Assembly (NCBI GenBank): GCA_004000625.1
Contig: SAUS01000016.1
Span: 1 to 42,828 of the forward strand
From: Candidatus Cibiobacter qucibialis
GTDB lineage: Bacteria > Bacillota > Clostridia > Oscillospirales > Ruminococcaceae
DNA: 42,828 bases
Direction: 5' to 3'
Under the pieces are notes generated by a model. The model was not told where the DNA came from. It saw only the letters and a program-made list of their open reading frames with translations, and ran no database searches. This document shows positions 7,441 to 16,338 of this stretch, piece by piece (the stretch's first letter is position 1; every line of letters begins with the position of its first letter). The translations under genes and the position numbers were made by a program.

Positions 7441-7581
7441 ATGAGAAAACTCGATGCGGTTTTTTTTGAAAACAACAGGGCAACGGTTGCGCAAGTAAAA
7501 GAAGCCAGCTTCTTTTACTGTTCCACAGGGATCCCCTGTGGAACAATGTGCTTCCATCAAGCCAGCGGGAAAGACGGGTGA
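7441..7581 (+). CDS. Possible 46-residue leader ORF of the pilus operon
   Basis: A short open frame from ATG 7441 encodes MRKLDAVFFENNRATV and continues through both leader hairpins. Its TGA (7579-7581) overlaps the GTG (7578) chosen for the adhesin. Nothing in the product is recognised and the upstream ribosome binding site is weak. If translated, ribosomes would melt both hairpins and deliver translation to the adhesin start, as in coupled leader peptides. A second small frame at 7356-7433 (25 codons) precedes it. The call rests on layout only. Confidence 0.3.
   Translation: MRKLDAVFFENNRATVAQVKEASFFYCSTGIPCGTMCFHQASGKDG
7495..7545 (+). promoter_or_regulatory. Two adjacent perfect hairpins in the pilus leader
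   Basis: The first has 10-bp arms GTAAAAGAAG and CTTCTTTTAC (7495-7504, 7509-7518) around CCAG. The second has 12-bp arms TGTTCCACAGGG and CCCTGTGGAACA (7519-7530, 7534-7545) around ATC. They abut exactly and end 32 bases before the adhesin start. Neither is followed by a long T tract, so protein binding, mRNA stability or translational control is more likely than simple termination. Confidence 0.65.
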
Positions 7582-10500
7582 GCAGATTGAATAGAACAGG
7601 AAACAACACAACAGGTTGGGCGCGCCGGCTGACAGCGCTGCTTGTCACCGCTTGCCTGGTTATGGCAATGGCCCTGCCTGTATACGCCAAGGTGGATCCT
7701 CTGCCCGACGCACCTGACGAAGTAGAGCTGCTGGAGGATGAGCCGGGAACGGCCTCCGGGGAGGATACCGCTCCGCTGGAGCAGAACGCCGCCACCCCGG
7801 AACCGGAACAAAGCGCCGGGCCGGAGCAGCCCGCCCCGACCGAAACGCCGGAGCCCGCGGCAGAACCCACCCTGACCCCGGAACCGGCAGCCACCGCAAC
7901 GGCCACCCCTGTGCCGACCGTGACCCCCACCGCCACCCCGGAACCGACCGAACAGCCGCAGATGGACGCCGAGGAAGCGGAAGATATGGATAGGGCGCTG
8001 GGGGTTAGCACACAATCTAATCAGTTTACCGTTTACTTTGCAGTCCCGAGCAGTTGGGAAGTAACAAAAAATTCTACAATTACCTTTAATGCAAAGCGCG
8101 GAAATGGCAGCCTGGCAGATGACGGAGAGATTGGCGAACAGCTAATGTCCCTTGTTCCCGACAAAATTACTTCCAAAGGCCAACGCATTTATAAAATAAA
8201 TGGCGACAAGACGATATGTCCCTGGGGCGGATATGTCTGGATGCAGTTTACTTTAGATGGAAGCCATAAAGTAAGAGTAAAAGCTCCACCTGAAAAGAGC
8301 AATTTTGTAAAAGTTGAGGTATTTAATGACAAATATTATGATGGCGATGCAAACAGCGAAAATGGTGATGTAGCTTGGAATGATGCCAACTGGGCAAATG
8401 CATCAGCATTACCTGACCCTGCTGGCCACACCGCTTTTGGTAGCCAGAAGATGGTCTTTGAAAACCTGAGTGATTCTGACCTGGCAAATGTAACCGCAGT
8501 ATTTACGGAACAAGATTCTTCCGGAAATACAACGGCAACTCAAACGGTAAAGATCGGTGATGTTGCCAAAGACAAAAAGCAGGGTTTTGAAATTCCTACA
8601 AGTGCCTGCTCTTCTGTTCAATTCTTTGCCGAAAATGGTGAAAAACAGTTAAGTACGAGCTATAACTTCTACGAACAGGGAACAGACGAAAATACATTCC
8701 TTTATAACGCAAGCAAAAAATATTGCTTTACTTATAATGTAAATAACCAATCCACCTGGGGAACCCCGCAAGGCAAGCAAGGCAAGCAAGTTATTTACTT
8801 CGATGCAACTTTCTCCGGGCTTTCTTATGAGAATGAAACAAGTGAAACACATGGCGCGATTGGATGTGGCATGCCGACGAAGGACGGTAAGCTTTGGTGC
8901 TATCTGACGGGCGATGGTAAGGTTCCTATAACAAAACAGGAGATGAAGCGACTAAAGGACACCAACATCTGGTATTACGAAGTGCCGGAAGGTTATACAA
9001 AAATCCGTTTTGCTTCTTGGGCAGTTGAGAACGAAAACGCAGCCGATAACGGTAATGGTACGGTCATGATGGACATCCCAGCCGACCTTTCCGAACCGTG
9101 TTTCTTTGCGGATGCCAGCGATGATGTAATTTATAAAGGTGGCAACCGCGAAGGCTACTGGGCTGAAAAAGGTACCCTGCGTGATGCCGAAAAGTGGAAG
9201 AAGACTGGCACTAAAGTAGTAGATATTAACCCCGCTGAATTTACGGAAAAACCAAACACAAAGTATGTTACCAGTACGCTGTATGACTATTATACAGATT
9301 ACGAGTTGAATGGCAAGAACCGTGATACATATAAGTACAATGAATCTAATAAAGCAAGTTACCGCAACTGGGTAACCTTCCGTGAATTTGATCAGGCGCT
9401 GAGCGATTATTATAAGAAGGCAAATGCCCAATACCCGATTTATACCGGACATTTCCAGCCTTCTTATTCTAACTGGGGATATAGGTTTGATGCGATTAGT
9501 GCTGCATTGAATCTTTGGGGGCTTAATAACGACTTCAAAGATGAAAAGCGCTTCATGGCAATCAATAACTCCACAATCAATGAAGACGGAGTGGGTACAC
9601 GTTATGACTATGCCTATCAGGGCTTGGTTGCGAATACAACATCCAACGGTAAAGCAACAGGTGAACCGCTGCTGAAAGGTACAGAAATAGTAGAACCGCA
9701 CTTTAACAAAGACTTCCTCTTAAGAGAGAATAGTAAAAATGCAAAGCTTGGTGAAGTGTATGAGAATGTAAAGTTCCCATTTACTAAAGTGGAAAATCTT
9801 TTTGGTAATGAGCTGGACGTTGATTATTGGTGCTTTGACAGCAAGGATACAACCTTGTATCTAAAACAAGATTCGGGACAAAATCCGGATTCAAAATATT
9901 TTCTCCAAAGTACCAGTAACAGAGAGTCTTCAAAGAATACGGGTTCGACATCGAACGAGACCCCAAAAATCACATATGGCTACTTCCCGTTCAATGAAAC
10001 AGCAGACCCTGGTGTGGCTTCTACCTACAATTACGGCTTTGGCACCAAGCTGCAGATGGATTTTACCCTGACGGATGACGGCAAAGTTGAAACAAAGAAT
10101 GCAGATGGAACAAAGGGAAGAACCAGCATCAAGTTCTTCTTCTCCGGTGACGATGACGTTTGGGTATTCATTGATGGCAAGCTGGCGCTTGACGTTGGCG
10201 GTGCCCATGGTAAGGTTTCCGGCCTGCTGGAATTTGGCGAGAAAGAGGAAGAAGGAAAGAAAAAAAATAGTGTAACAGCCTATGTCAGTAAGGTCAAAAA
10301 AGGCGGAACGCCAGAAAGTAACCAAAATGGAAGTCCTGCCAAGACCGTAAAATATAATGGCGAGGACATCGATTTCTACGCGCAAGGCACTACTCTTACA
10401 TTCGACAAAGGCCAAAAGCACACCCTTACCATGTACTACATGGAACGTGGTATGTGGGAGTCCAACATGGCGGTGGCGTTCAACTTCCCGGATAATAACG

Positions 10501-13151
10501 AGCTGCAGGTTCAAAAAGAAGTCGATCTGACCAACGTTACTGATGATGACTTCAAAAACTGCTTTAAAAACCAGAAAATCTTCAACTTCACCATCAAGAA
10601 CCAGGCAACCCATTATGGAACAAAAGATGCCGCTGGCCCGGATGAAAGCGGTACTCCGTCCCAAGTGGTGAATTTGGCTACGAGCAAGATTGAACCCGCA
10701 ACCAAAGAAAAGGAAGATGAGTACATTTTCGAGTCGGTTACAAATCCCTGGCCAGATTCCAAGCCAGATACCGGGCAAAATACCGAACAGGTCCTTCACT
10801 GGTACGCACGCTATATGGATACGGAACCCGTCAGTGCAGCGCGTGATAAACGTTATGGCATCCTGACGCTGAATGAACCCATCAATATCGAAAAAATGCG
10901 CTTCCTTACGTTCCAGGTTTACGTTTCCCAAAAAGATGGTGATGGACTTTCCCTCAACAACCTGTATCTGGAACTGCTGGATGATAAAGGCGTCCAAAAA
11001 GGCAGCCTTGGCACATCAGGCATTAACGGCGCAACGTATGGCTCGGTCGAAGTGAAGACAGACAAATGGGTCACCGTAAAGCTGGACCTGCACAAGATGA
11101 AAGAGCAGAGCGGTTTTAACGACAACGTCCAAACCATCCGCGTGGGCGATAACTATAGCCGCAACATCTATTTCAGGAACTTTACCTTCATTCCCAAAGC
11201 GGTGCCAAGTACGATGACCGGCTTTACAACCGATCAGAAGGACATCCCGGATTACGGCTCCGCCAAAAGCGGTCAGCTGGAAAAAGCCGAAAACGCACAG
11301 TACACCTCCAACAAGGACAGCGACACCCAGTTGGTGGACGATGCCGGACGCTTTGTTCTGGAAGATGGAGAAACCGTTACCTTCAGCGACCAGTTCCGCC
11401 GCGGCAGCTACATTTCGCTCAAAGAGAAACTGAACCCAAGCCTGTACGACACCACATGGACCGTGTACGAGAACGGGCAGGCGGTTACTTCGACGAATCC
11501 AGAGGACATATCAAATGTAAAGACCGTAACATTCGGGAAAGACAGGTCGTTAAAAGAGCAGAAAGATCCCCCCAGAGGCCCCGATGATGGCCGAACGGAA
11601 GTTTATGACGATAGTGTAAAGAATGATGGCTACAAGGTGAGCAAAAAGCCCGAAGAAGCCAACACCATCGTCTTCCGCTCCTATAAGGACCCGGACGAAA
11701 CAAGCTCCACACTGACAAAGCTAAAGGTAAAATACGTCAACACCGTCAAAACCGGCGGGCTGAAAATCCAAAAGAAGGCCGCAGAGGACGAAACCTTGAC
11801 CGGAACCTACACCTTCAAAGTTACCTTTAATGATGTTGGCGGTGAGGGTCTGGAAGAAAAGCCCATCGAAAGAACCGTTACGATTGATATGGGCAAGGGC
11901 GAAAGCACCGGAACCATCACCGGCATCCCCGTTGGCACCCGCTATACCATCGAGGAAGTTACACCGCAAGATGGTTCCAGACTGCAAAGCGTAACTGTTC
12001 CGGATGGCAATGAAGCCCATGTGATCAAAAACACCATGGTGGAAGGCATGATTGTGGCGAGCGAAAAGCCGAACGATCCGGAAGTTACCGCAATCTTTAC
12101 CAACACCAAGCGCAAACTGATCAACATTGAGTTCGACAAGCTCTGGAAAGATGCAAATGATACGGTCCTTGGTACAACGAACCAGCCGAACGAGATTTAC
12201 ATCCAGCTCCAGCGCCGCCTGGCAAACAGTGCTGAGGATGCCCCGTGGGATGTTGTTGACTACCCGACCTCGGGCAGCAAATATGTTACGGTTCACCATA
12301 CAGATAACGGCTGGCTGTATCCCTTTAACAACCTGGATCAGTACCCAATTAACGGCAGCGCGGATAATAACTATATTTACCGCATTGTGGAAGGTACGGT
12401 AAAGGATGGCAGCTTTACCCCGGCAGCGGCAGACGGAACCATTACGATTAACGGTAATACGTATGTTGTAACGGCTAAAGCAACACAAAACAGCGAAACG
12501 AACAGCGCGGGCAGCTCAACAGGCAATACAGCCACAGTAACCCCCGATGGAACCATCACCGGCGGCAGCGGCAAGATTGAGCTGACCAACACGCTGCAGA
12601 ACCCGAAGTTTGGACTGAATATCATCAAGAAGGACGCGGAAAAAGACGAACATAGCAATGACGTGCCCTTGAGTGGTGTTGAGTTCAAGCTGGAAAAGCT
12701 GGTCGAAACAACAACCGAAGGAAAAACGCAGTGGGTAGTAGATAAAAACTACAAATTCGATAGCACAAAGACAGATTCCATTACCGGTACAACCGGAACG
12801 GACGGCAAGATAACCCCGAACCCGTTCAAAAATCTGGAACCCGGTACATACCGCCTGACGGAAACCAAGGCACATCCGGGGTACAACCTGTTGGCACAGC
12901 CAATTGTGATCAAATTTACCCAAGACGGCAAGTGTTTTATTGATGGGCAGCCAATTACGGACAATACGTTTGTGCCGTCCGGCAACACCTACACCCTGAC
13001 CCTTACCGTTCTGAACCGTAAAACGCCTGAGCTGCCCCACACGGGTGCAGACGCGCCAAGCCTGTGGCTGCTGATCGGCATGCCGCTGGCGGTGGCAGGG
13101 CTGTTGATATTCACATTCCGCTACAACAGGAAAGGGGGCCGGCGACATTAA
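7578..13151 (+). CDS. Very large LPXTG-anchored pilus adhesin (fibro-slime and Cna-B domains)
   Basis: About 1857 residues, secreted and wall-anchored. A signal peptide (RRLTALLVTACLVMAMALPVYA) is followed by a Pro/Glu/Thr-rich spacer to about residue 140. A long novel region then leads to a fibro-slime-type segment near residues 820-950 (KFFFSGDDDVWVFIDGKL). Later come Cna-B/SpaA-like repeats, the last with an E-box-like ETKAHPGYNLL. The C-terminus has LPHTG at about 1819-1823, a hydrophobic helix and a basic tail. Its size, domain order and place before a backbone pilin and sortases fit a tip or ancillary pilin. The start is uncertain: GTG 7578, TTG 7587 and GTG 7548 are all in frame. GTG 7578 overlaps the leader ORF stop. 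The 8-10 kb part is noticeably less GC-rich than the ends of the gene, suggesting a mosaic origin. Confidence 0.88.
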   Translation: MSRLNRTGNNTTGWARRLTALLVTACLVMAMALPVYAKVDPLPDAPDEVELLEDEPGTASGEDTAPLEQNAATPEPEQSAGPEQPAPTETPEPAAEPTLTPEPAATATATPVPTVTPTATPEPTEQPQMDAEEAEDMDRALGVSTQSNQFTVYFAVPSSWEVTKNSTITFNAKRGNGSLADDGEIGEQLMSLVPDKITSKGQRIYKINGDKTICPWGGYVWMQFTLDGSHKVRVKAPPEKSNFVKVEVFNDKYYDGDANSENGDVAWNDANWANASALPDPAGHTAFGSQKMVFENLSDSDLANVTAVFTEQDSSGNTTATQTVKIGDVAKDKKQGFEIPTSACSSVQFFAENGEKQLSTSYNFYEQGTDENTFLYNASKKYCFTYNVNNQSTWGTPQGKQGKQVIYFDATFSGLSYENETSETHGAIGCGMPTKDGKLWCYLTGDGKVPITKQEMKRLKDTNIWYYEVPEGYTKIRFASWAVENENAADNGNGTVMMDIPADLSEPCFFADASDDVIYKGGNREGYWAEKGTLRDAEKWKKTGTKVVDINPAEFTEKPNTKYVTSTLYDYYTDYELNGKNRDTYKYNESNKASYRNWVTFREFDQALSDYYKKANAQYPIYTGHFQPSYSNWGYRFDAISAALNLWGLNNDFKDEKRFMAINNSTINEDGVGTRYDYAYQGLVANTTSNGKATGEPLLKGTEIVEPHFNKDFLLRENSKNAKLGEVYENVKFPFTKVENLFGNELDVDYWCFDSKDTTLYLKQDSGQNPDSKYFLQSTSNRESSKNTGSTSNETPKITYGYFPFNETADPGVASTYNYGFGTKLQMDFTLTDDGKVETKNADGTKGRTSIKFFFSGDDDVWVFIDGKLALDVGGAHGKVSGLLEFGEKEEEGKKKNSVTAYVSKVKKGGTPESNQNGSPAKTVKYNGEDIDFYAQGTTLTFDKGQKHTLTMYYMERGMWESNMAVAFNFPDNNELQVQKEVDLTNVTDDDFKNCFKNQKIFNFTIKNQATHYGTKDAAGPDESGTPSQVVNLATSKIEPATKEKEDEYIFESVTNPWPDSKPDTGQNTEQVLHWYARYMDTEPVSAARDKRYGILTLNEPINIEKMRFLTFQVYVSQKDGDGLSLNNLYLELLDDKGVQKGSLGTSGINGATYGSVEVKTDKWVTVKLDLHKMKEQSGFNDNVQTIRVGDNYSRNIYFRNFTFIPKAVPSTMTGFTTDQKDIPDYGSAKSGQLEKAENAQYTSNKDSDTQLVDDAGRFVLEDGETVTFSDQFRRGSYISLKEKLNPSLYDTTWTVYENGQAVTSTNPEDISNVKTVTFGKDRSLKEQKDPPRGPDDGRTEVYDDSVKNDGYKVSKKPEEANTIVFRSYKDPDETSSTLTKLKVKYVNTVKTGGLKIQKKAAEDETLTGTYTFKVTFNDVGGEGLEEKPIERTVTIDMGKGESTGTITGIPVGTRYTIEEVTPQDGSRLQSVTVPDGNEAHVIKNTMVEGMIVASEKPNDPEVTAIFTNTKRKLINIEFDKLWKDANDTVLGTTNQPNEIYIQLQRRLANSAEDAPWDVVDYPTSGSKYVTVHHTDNGWLYPFNNLDQYPINGSADNNYIYRIVEGTVKDGSFTPAAADGTITINGNTYVVTAKATQNSETNSAGSSTGNTATVTPDGTITGGSGKIELTNTLQNPKFGLNIIKKDAEKDEHSNDVPLSGVEFKLEKLVETTTEGKTQWVVDKNYKFDSTKTDSITGTTGTDGKITPNPFKNLEPGTYRLTETKAHPGYNLLAQPIVIKFTQDGKCFIDGQPITDNTFVPSGNTYTLTLTVLNRKTPELPHTGADAPSLWLLIGMPLAVAGLLIFTFRYNRKGGRRH

Positions 13152-13585
13152 CCATCCCCCGGAAACCCAGCAACCCCCAGGGTACAGGGCCTGCCCGCCA
13201 GTGCGCGCCCGTTTTACGGCAGGGCGCAGCCATAAGCCGGGGTATAACTGAAAAGCTGAAAATATCGCCTGTTTCTATAAGCGCAGCCGGATTTTGTGTT
13301 AAGAAGCCTTGGGATCCGGAAAGGATTCCGGTGGCTCTTTGCCTTACATCCTGCTTGTGGCTGCGAAATATCCGTTATTTCCTTTGTTTTCAGATGCACC
13401 TTAAGCCAAGTGGGCAAGCGGCCCGGTTTTCCCTCCCTTTTTTCTTTACGGCACAGTGCGGGCGGCGCGGCAGCGTTTCCCCGCTGCAGCGCCCCGCACT
13501 GCACGCCGTGCTGATGCAGAACCCTTAAGCCGGGCGGCCCTGCCGCCCATCCGATGATGATTTTTTTAAGAGAAGAGGTACTGAA
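13152..13585 (+). promoter_or_regulatory. Leader of the backbone pilin with repeat and hairpins
   Basis: No gene here. It contains the second copy of the diverged repeat (about 13248-13404) and then a large imperfect hairpin (about 13454-13503, GTGCGGG...CCGCAC). A compact hairpin GGGCGGC-CCT-GCCGCCC follows at 13532-13548, with a run of seven or more T at 13560. The last could attenuate transcription before the pilin start, though the T run begins 11 bases after the stem. No clear -35/-10 pair was found. Confidence 0.5.
13248..13404 (+). repeat. Diverged repeat, copy B, upstream of backbone pilin
   Basis: Counterpart of 6757-6855, with the same ordered blocks (GCAGCCGGATT, ATCCG-TATTT, TTTCAGATGCACCT) but a central insertion of about 60 bp that includes TGGGATCCGGAAAGGATTCC. 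The shared location ahead of both pilus structural genes is notable. Confidence 0.6.
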
Positions 13586-15778
13586 ATGAAAAAAGCAAAA
13601 CGTTTTCTCACAGGCCTGTTGAGCGCCGCCCTGGCCCTCAGCCTGTGCGCCATGCCAGCAATGGCAGAGGATGCCGCTGGAGCAACACCGGGAACTACTC
13701 CAAATCCGGTTTGGACGCAGGATACCGGTTCCATTACGATTCATAAATATGAGTGGAACGATGATACTAGAGGGCCTGCAACCGGCGAGGCAGAAGACGC
13801 AGGGAGTCTTCCTTCGAATGACAAAGGTGAAACGCCTACTCCGTTGGCAGGTGCAACCTTTACCGTTTATCAGGTTAAGAGTGCAGATGAACTGAAAGAC
13901 TATTATGATGGTAAAGTTGTAACTTGGCCTACAAGCTGGACAGAGTATGCAGAAAAGGATACTGCTACCGGCGGTTATAAACTGAAGAGTGACGTGACTG
14001 CAACTTTAACTAAAGTTGGTTCGGAAACGACAGATACCAGTGGCGTTGTTAAGTTTGAAGAATTGCCTTTGGGTCTTTACCTTGTGCTTGAAACCGAAAC
14101 ACCGGATTCTGTCAGGACTGCATGTGAGCCGTTCTTTGTCTCTGTTCCTATGACAAAAGTCTCGGGTGATACGAAGGGCGGTCTGACTGATTGGCTGTAC
14201 GATGTTCATGTCTTCCCGAAAAACTCTACTGCATATGGTCAGGCTGTTTTGCAGAAAGTCGGTAAGCAGAGCGGTACGGATGAAGAAGTTCTAACCATGC
14301 AGGGCTACAAGTTTAAGCTCTATAAGAAGAATGATGACGGAGCATGGACTTGGATTGAGAGGAAGCCTGCAAATGGCGTAGATAATGCAGGCGAGTGGCT
14401 TGACGCAGATAATAAAACGGGTGTCCTTACCACGGGTGCAGAGGGCAAAATCAGCGTTTCTGGTTTGACCAAAGGTGTATATGCCTTTGTGGAAACTGAA
14501 GTTAATGCAAACGATGGTTACATTTTGGATTCCGGCATTGCCTATGTTTTTAAGATCGATGACAATGGCGATATGGTTGCAGCGACCGAAGCTGATGTTG
14601 TAAACGAGATATACCCTGAAAATGCAACGAGCTTTGACTTTACTGCTTTTAATGCAACAGAGGTTAAAGTAAAGAACTACAAGCCGGACTTCAAAAAGGA
14701 AATTACAGGTAAAAAGGATGCAGACTATGGCATTGGTGATGATGTTCCGTATACTCTGACTGTCAATGTTCCTGAAAACGTTGCAAAACTGAAGACTTTC
14801 ACCGTATCTGATGAAATGAATAGCGACCAGCTGGTTGTTAATGATGATATTCTTGTTAAAGGAAAAGCTGGCGATGCTGCAGAAACGACATTTACAGCGG
14901 GTACTGAGTATACCCTGACGAAAACGAATGCTGACGGTAAGTCTGGCTTTACGATTGCATTTAATACTAAAGAGATTGCTGCATATGCAGGTGGAACCAT
15001 TACCATTACCTATACCGCAAAGCTCCAGGACGGCGCTTCGGTTGGTGCAGTGGGCAATGTAAACAGTGCCGACCTGAAATACTCCAAGAAGACAGATATT
15101 AAAACTACCGAAGAGGATCCTCCGTATGATATCCATGACGAAGCTGTTGTTTATACGTTCAAGACTGGCATCCTGAAAAAGGGTGATAGTGCGGATGGCG
15201 AACCGCTGGAGAATGTTGAATTTACCCTTTATAAAAAGGTTGATCCCAAAAAAGATAAGATTAACGAAGCTGGCACCGCCGTTACGTTTATGGGTGCTGA
15301 TAAGACCATTTTAACGCCTGCGGAAGCAAAAGCAAAAAAGCTGAACGTTACTGATGGTGAGAATGAGCCTAAGTGGTTTGCTGTTATGCCTTTGAAGACG
15401 GGCAAAGACGGTAAGGCTGTTGCAAATGGTTTGCCGAATGGCGAGTATAAGCTGGTTGAAACCAAGACTCACGAAGGCTATAACCTGTTGACTGAGCCGG
15501 TGGACGCAAACCTGACTCTGGACTACACCACCAAATGGGATGATACGAAAACCTTTGATGAGACGGGTAAACTGATTAAGCATGACTACAATACCACCAA
15601 GGTTATGAATGGCGATACTGAGTACAAATATGCAGAGATCGTCATCATCAACCGCAAGGGCTTCAACCTGCCCACCACCGGTGGTTTCGGCACCCTGCTG
15701 TTCAGCGGCATTGGTGTGCTGCTGGTTGTGGCCGGTGTTGGCGTGCTGCTGAGCCTGAAAAAGAAAAACCGCGCCTGA
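13586..15778 (+). CDS. Major backbone pilin, sortase-polymerised (SpaA-like)
   Basis: 730 residues. It has a signal peptide ending AMPAMA and then GSITIHKYEWND, a typical first strand of the N-terminal pilin domain. The pilin motif WLYDVHVFPK spans residues 203-212, and Lys212 is the expected nucleophile for inter-subunit isopeptide bonds. Cna-B-like domains follow, the last with an E-box-like ETKTHEGYNLL. LPTTG lies at 695-699, then a membrane helix and KKKNRA. Sortase C joins the LPTTG threonine of one subunit to the motif lysine of the next. GAGGT lies 7 nt before ATG 13586. Codons are richer in T-ending forms than in the flanking genes, which suits high expression or separate acquisition. 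It is the shaft of the pilus whose partner is the upstream adhesin. Confidence 0.93.
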   Translation: MKKAKRFLTGLLSAALALSLCAMPAMAEDAAGATPGTTPNPVWTQDTGSITIHKYEWNDDTRGPATGEAEDAGSLPSNDKGETPTPLAGATFTVYQVKSADELKDYYDGKVVTWPTSWTEYAEKDTATGGYKLKSDVTATLTKVGSETTDTSGVVKFEELPLGLYLVLETETPDSVRTACEPFFVSVPMTKVSGDTKGGLTDWLYDVHVFPKNSTAYGQAVLQKVGKQSGTDEEVLTMQGYKFKLYKKNDDGAWTWIERKPANGVDNAGEWLDADNKTGVLTTGAEGKISVSGLTKGVYAFVETEVNANDGYILDSGIAYVFKIDDNGDMVAATEADVVNEIYPENATSFDFTAFNATEVKVKNYKPDFKKEITGKKDADYGIGDDVPYTLTVNVPENVAKLKTFTVSDEMNSDQLVVNDDILVKGKAGDAAETTFTAGTEYTLTKTNADGKSGFTIAFNTKEIAAYAGGTITITYTAKLQDGASVGAVGNVNSADLKYSKKTDIKTTEEDPPYDIHDEAVVYTFKTGILKKGDSADGEPLENVEFTLYKKVDPKKDKINEAGTAVTFMGADKTILTPAEAKAKKLNVTDGENEPKWFAVMPLKTGKDGKAVANGLPNGEYKLVETKTHEGYNLLTEPVDANLTLDYTTKWDDTKTFDETGKLIKHDYNTTKVMNGDTEYKYAEIVIINRKGFNLPTTGGFGTLLFSGIGVLLVVAGVGVLLSLKKKNRA

Positions 15779-15848
15779 TGCGCCCGCCGCAAGGCAAAAC
15801 AATTTTACAATTCACCAATAGGGTATAGAGGGATAATCCATCATACAC

Positions 15849-15878
15849 AGGGGGAGGGCCGGGTTTGGCCCTCCCCCT
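15849..15878 (+). terminator. GC-rich hairpin after the backbone pilin
   Basis: Perfect 12-bp arms AGGGGGAGGGCC and GGCCCTCCCCCT around GGGTTT. The T tract is poor (only TTATT and, later, ATTTTTT), so it may terminate partially. That would keep pilin mRNA high relative to the sortase genes downstream. Confidence 0.6.
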
Positions 15879-15983
15879 ATGGTGGGTTATTGGGGAATAA
15901 ATTTTTTGGGCATATGTGGCCGTTGTTCGGTTGATTTTTAGGCCCTGCGTGGGGAACCACCCCACGGGCGTCAGGTTTGTGGC

Positions 15984-16083
15984 GGGGAACCACCCCTCAA
16001 GGGGAGCCACCGCAAACATAAGGTAAGATATTGGCGCCCCTTGAGGGGAGCTGGACGCGGAGCGGCCTGAGGGGTGGTTCCCC
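15984..16083. repeat. 100-bp inverted-repeat element with GGGGAACCACCCCTCA ends
   Basis: GGGGAACCACCCCTCA at 15984-15999 is matched by its exact inverse TGAGGGGTGGTTCCCC at 16068-16083. An extra partial copy of the end, GGGGAACCACCCCAC, lies just upstream near 15951. The inner part also pairs (CAAGGGGAGC against GCCCCTTG). It lies between the pilin and sortase genes and looks like a palindromic intergenic repeat of the kind common in gut Clostridia. Confidence 0.7.
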
Positions 16084-16111
16084 GTGCAGAACCTAAAAAT
16101 ACATAGAGCAA

Positions 16112-16146
16112 GGCCCGTCAAACGGGCCGATGGCGAGCATCGGCCC
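16112..16146. repeat. Intergenic palindrome, copy 1
   Basis: Two linked hairpins: GGCCCG-TCAAA-CGGGCC (16112-16128) and GGGCCGATG-GCGAG-CATCGGCCC (16124-16146), followed by CTACAA. The second has the same plan as the palindrome at 23735-23756, which is preceded by TTGTAG. Confidence 0.55.
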
Positions 16147-16338
16147 CTACAAATGGTTTTTATGTTTGTTGCGCGGGGCGGATGGGCGGCAATTTTTTGG
16201 CCCGTTGGGGACGCTGCCTCCTGCAGAAATGATTCTTTCGCCTACCTCCAATTCCTCATTGCTAATTCCTGATTCTTAATTCTTAATTGCATCAGCTCCC
16301 AACTTCAACCCTCTCACGGAAAGGTTCGCGGTGACGCT

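Noticed and set aside
9930..10997. A 355-residue minus-strand frame inside the adhesin gene
   Set aside because: It is antisense to the fibro-slime region and Ile/Phe-rich as expected from reverse translation of AT-richer coding sequence.
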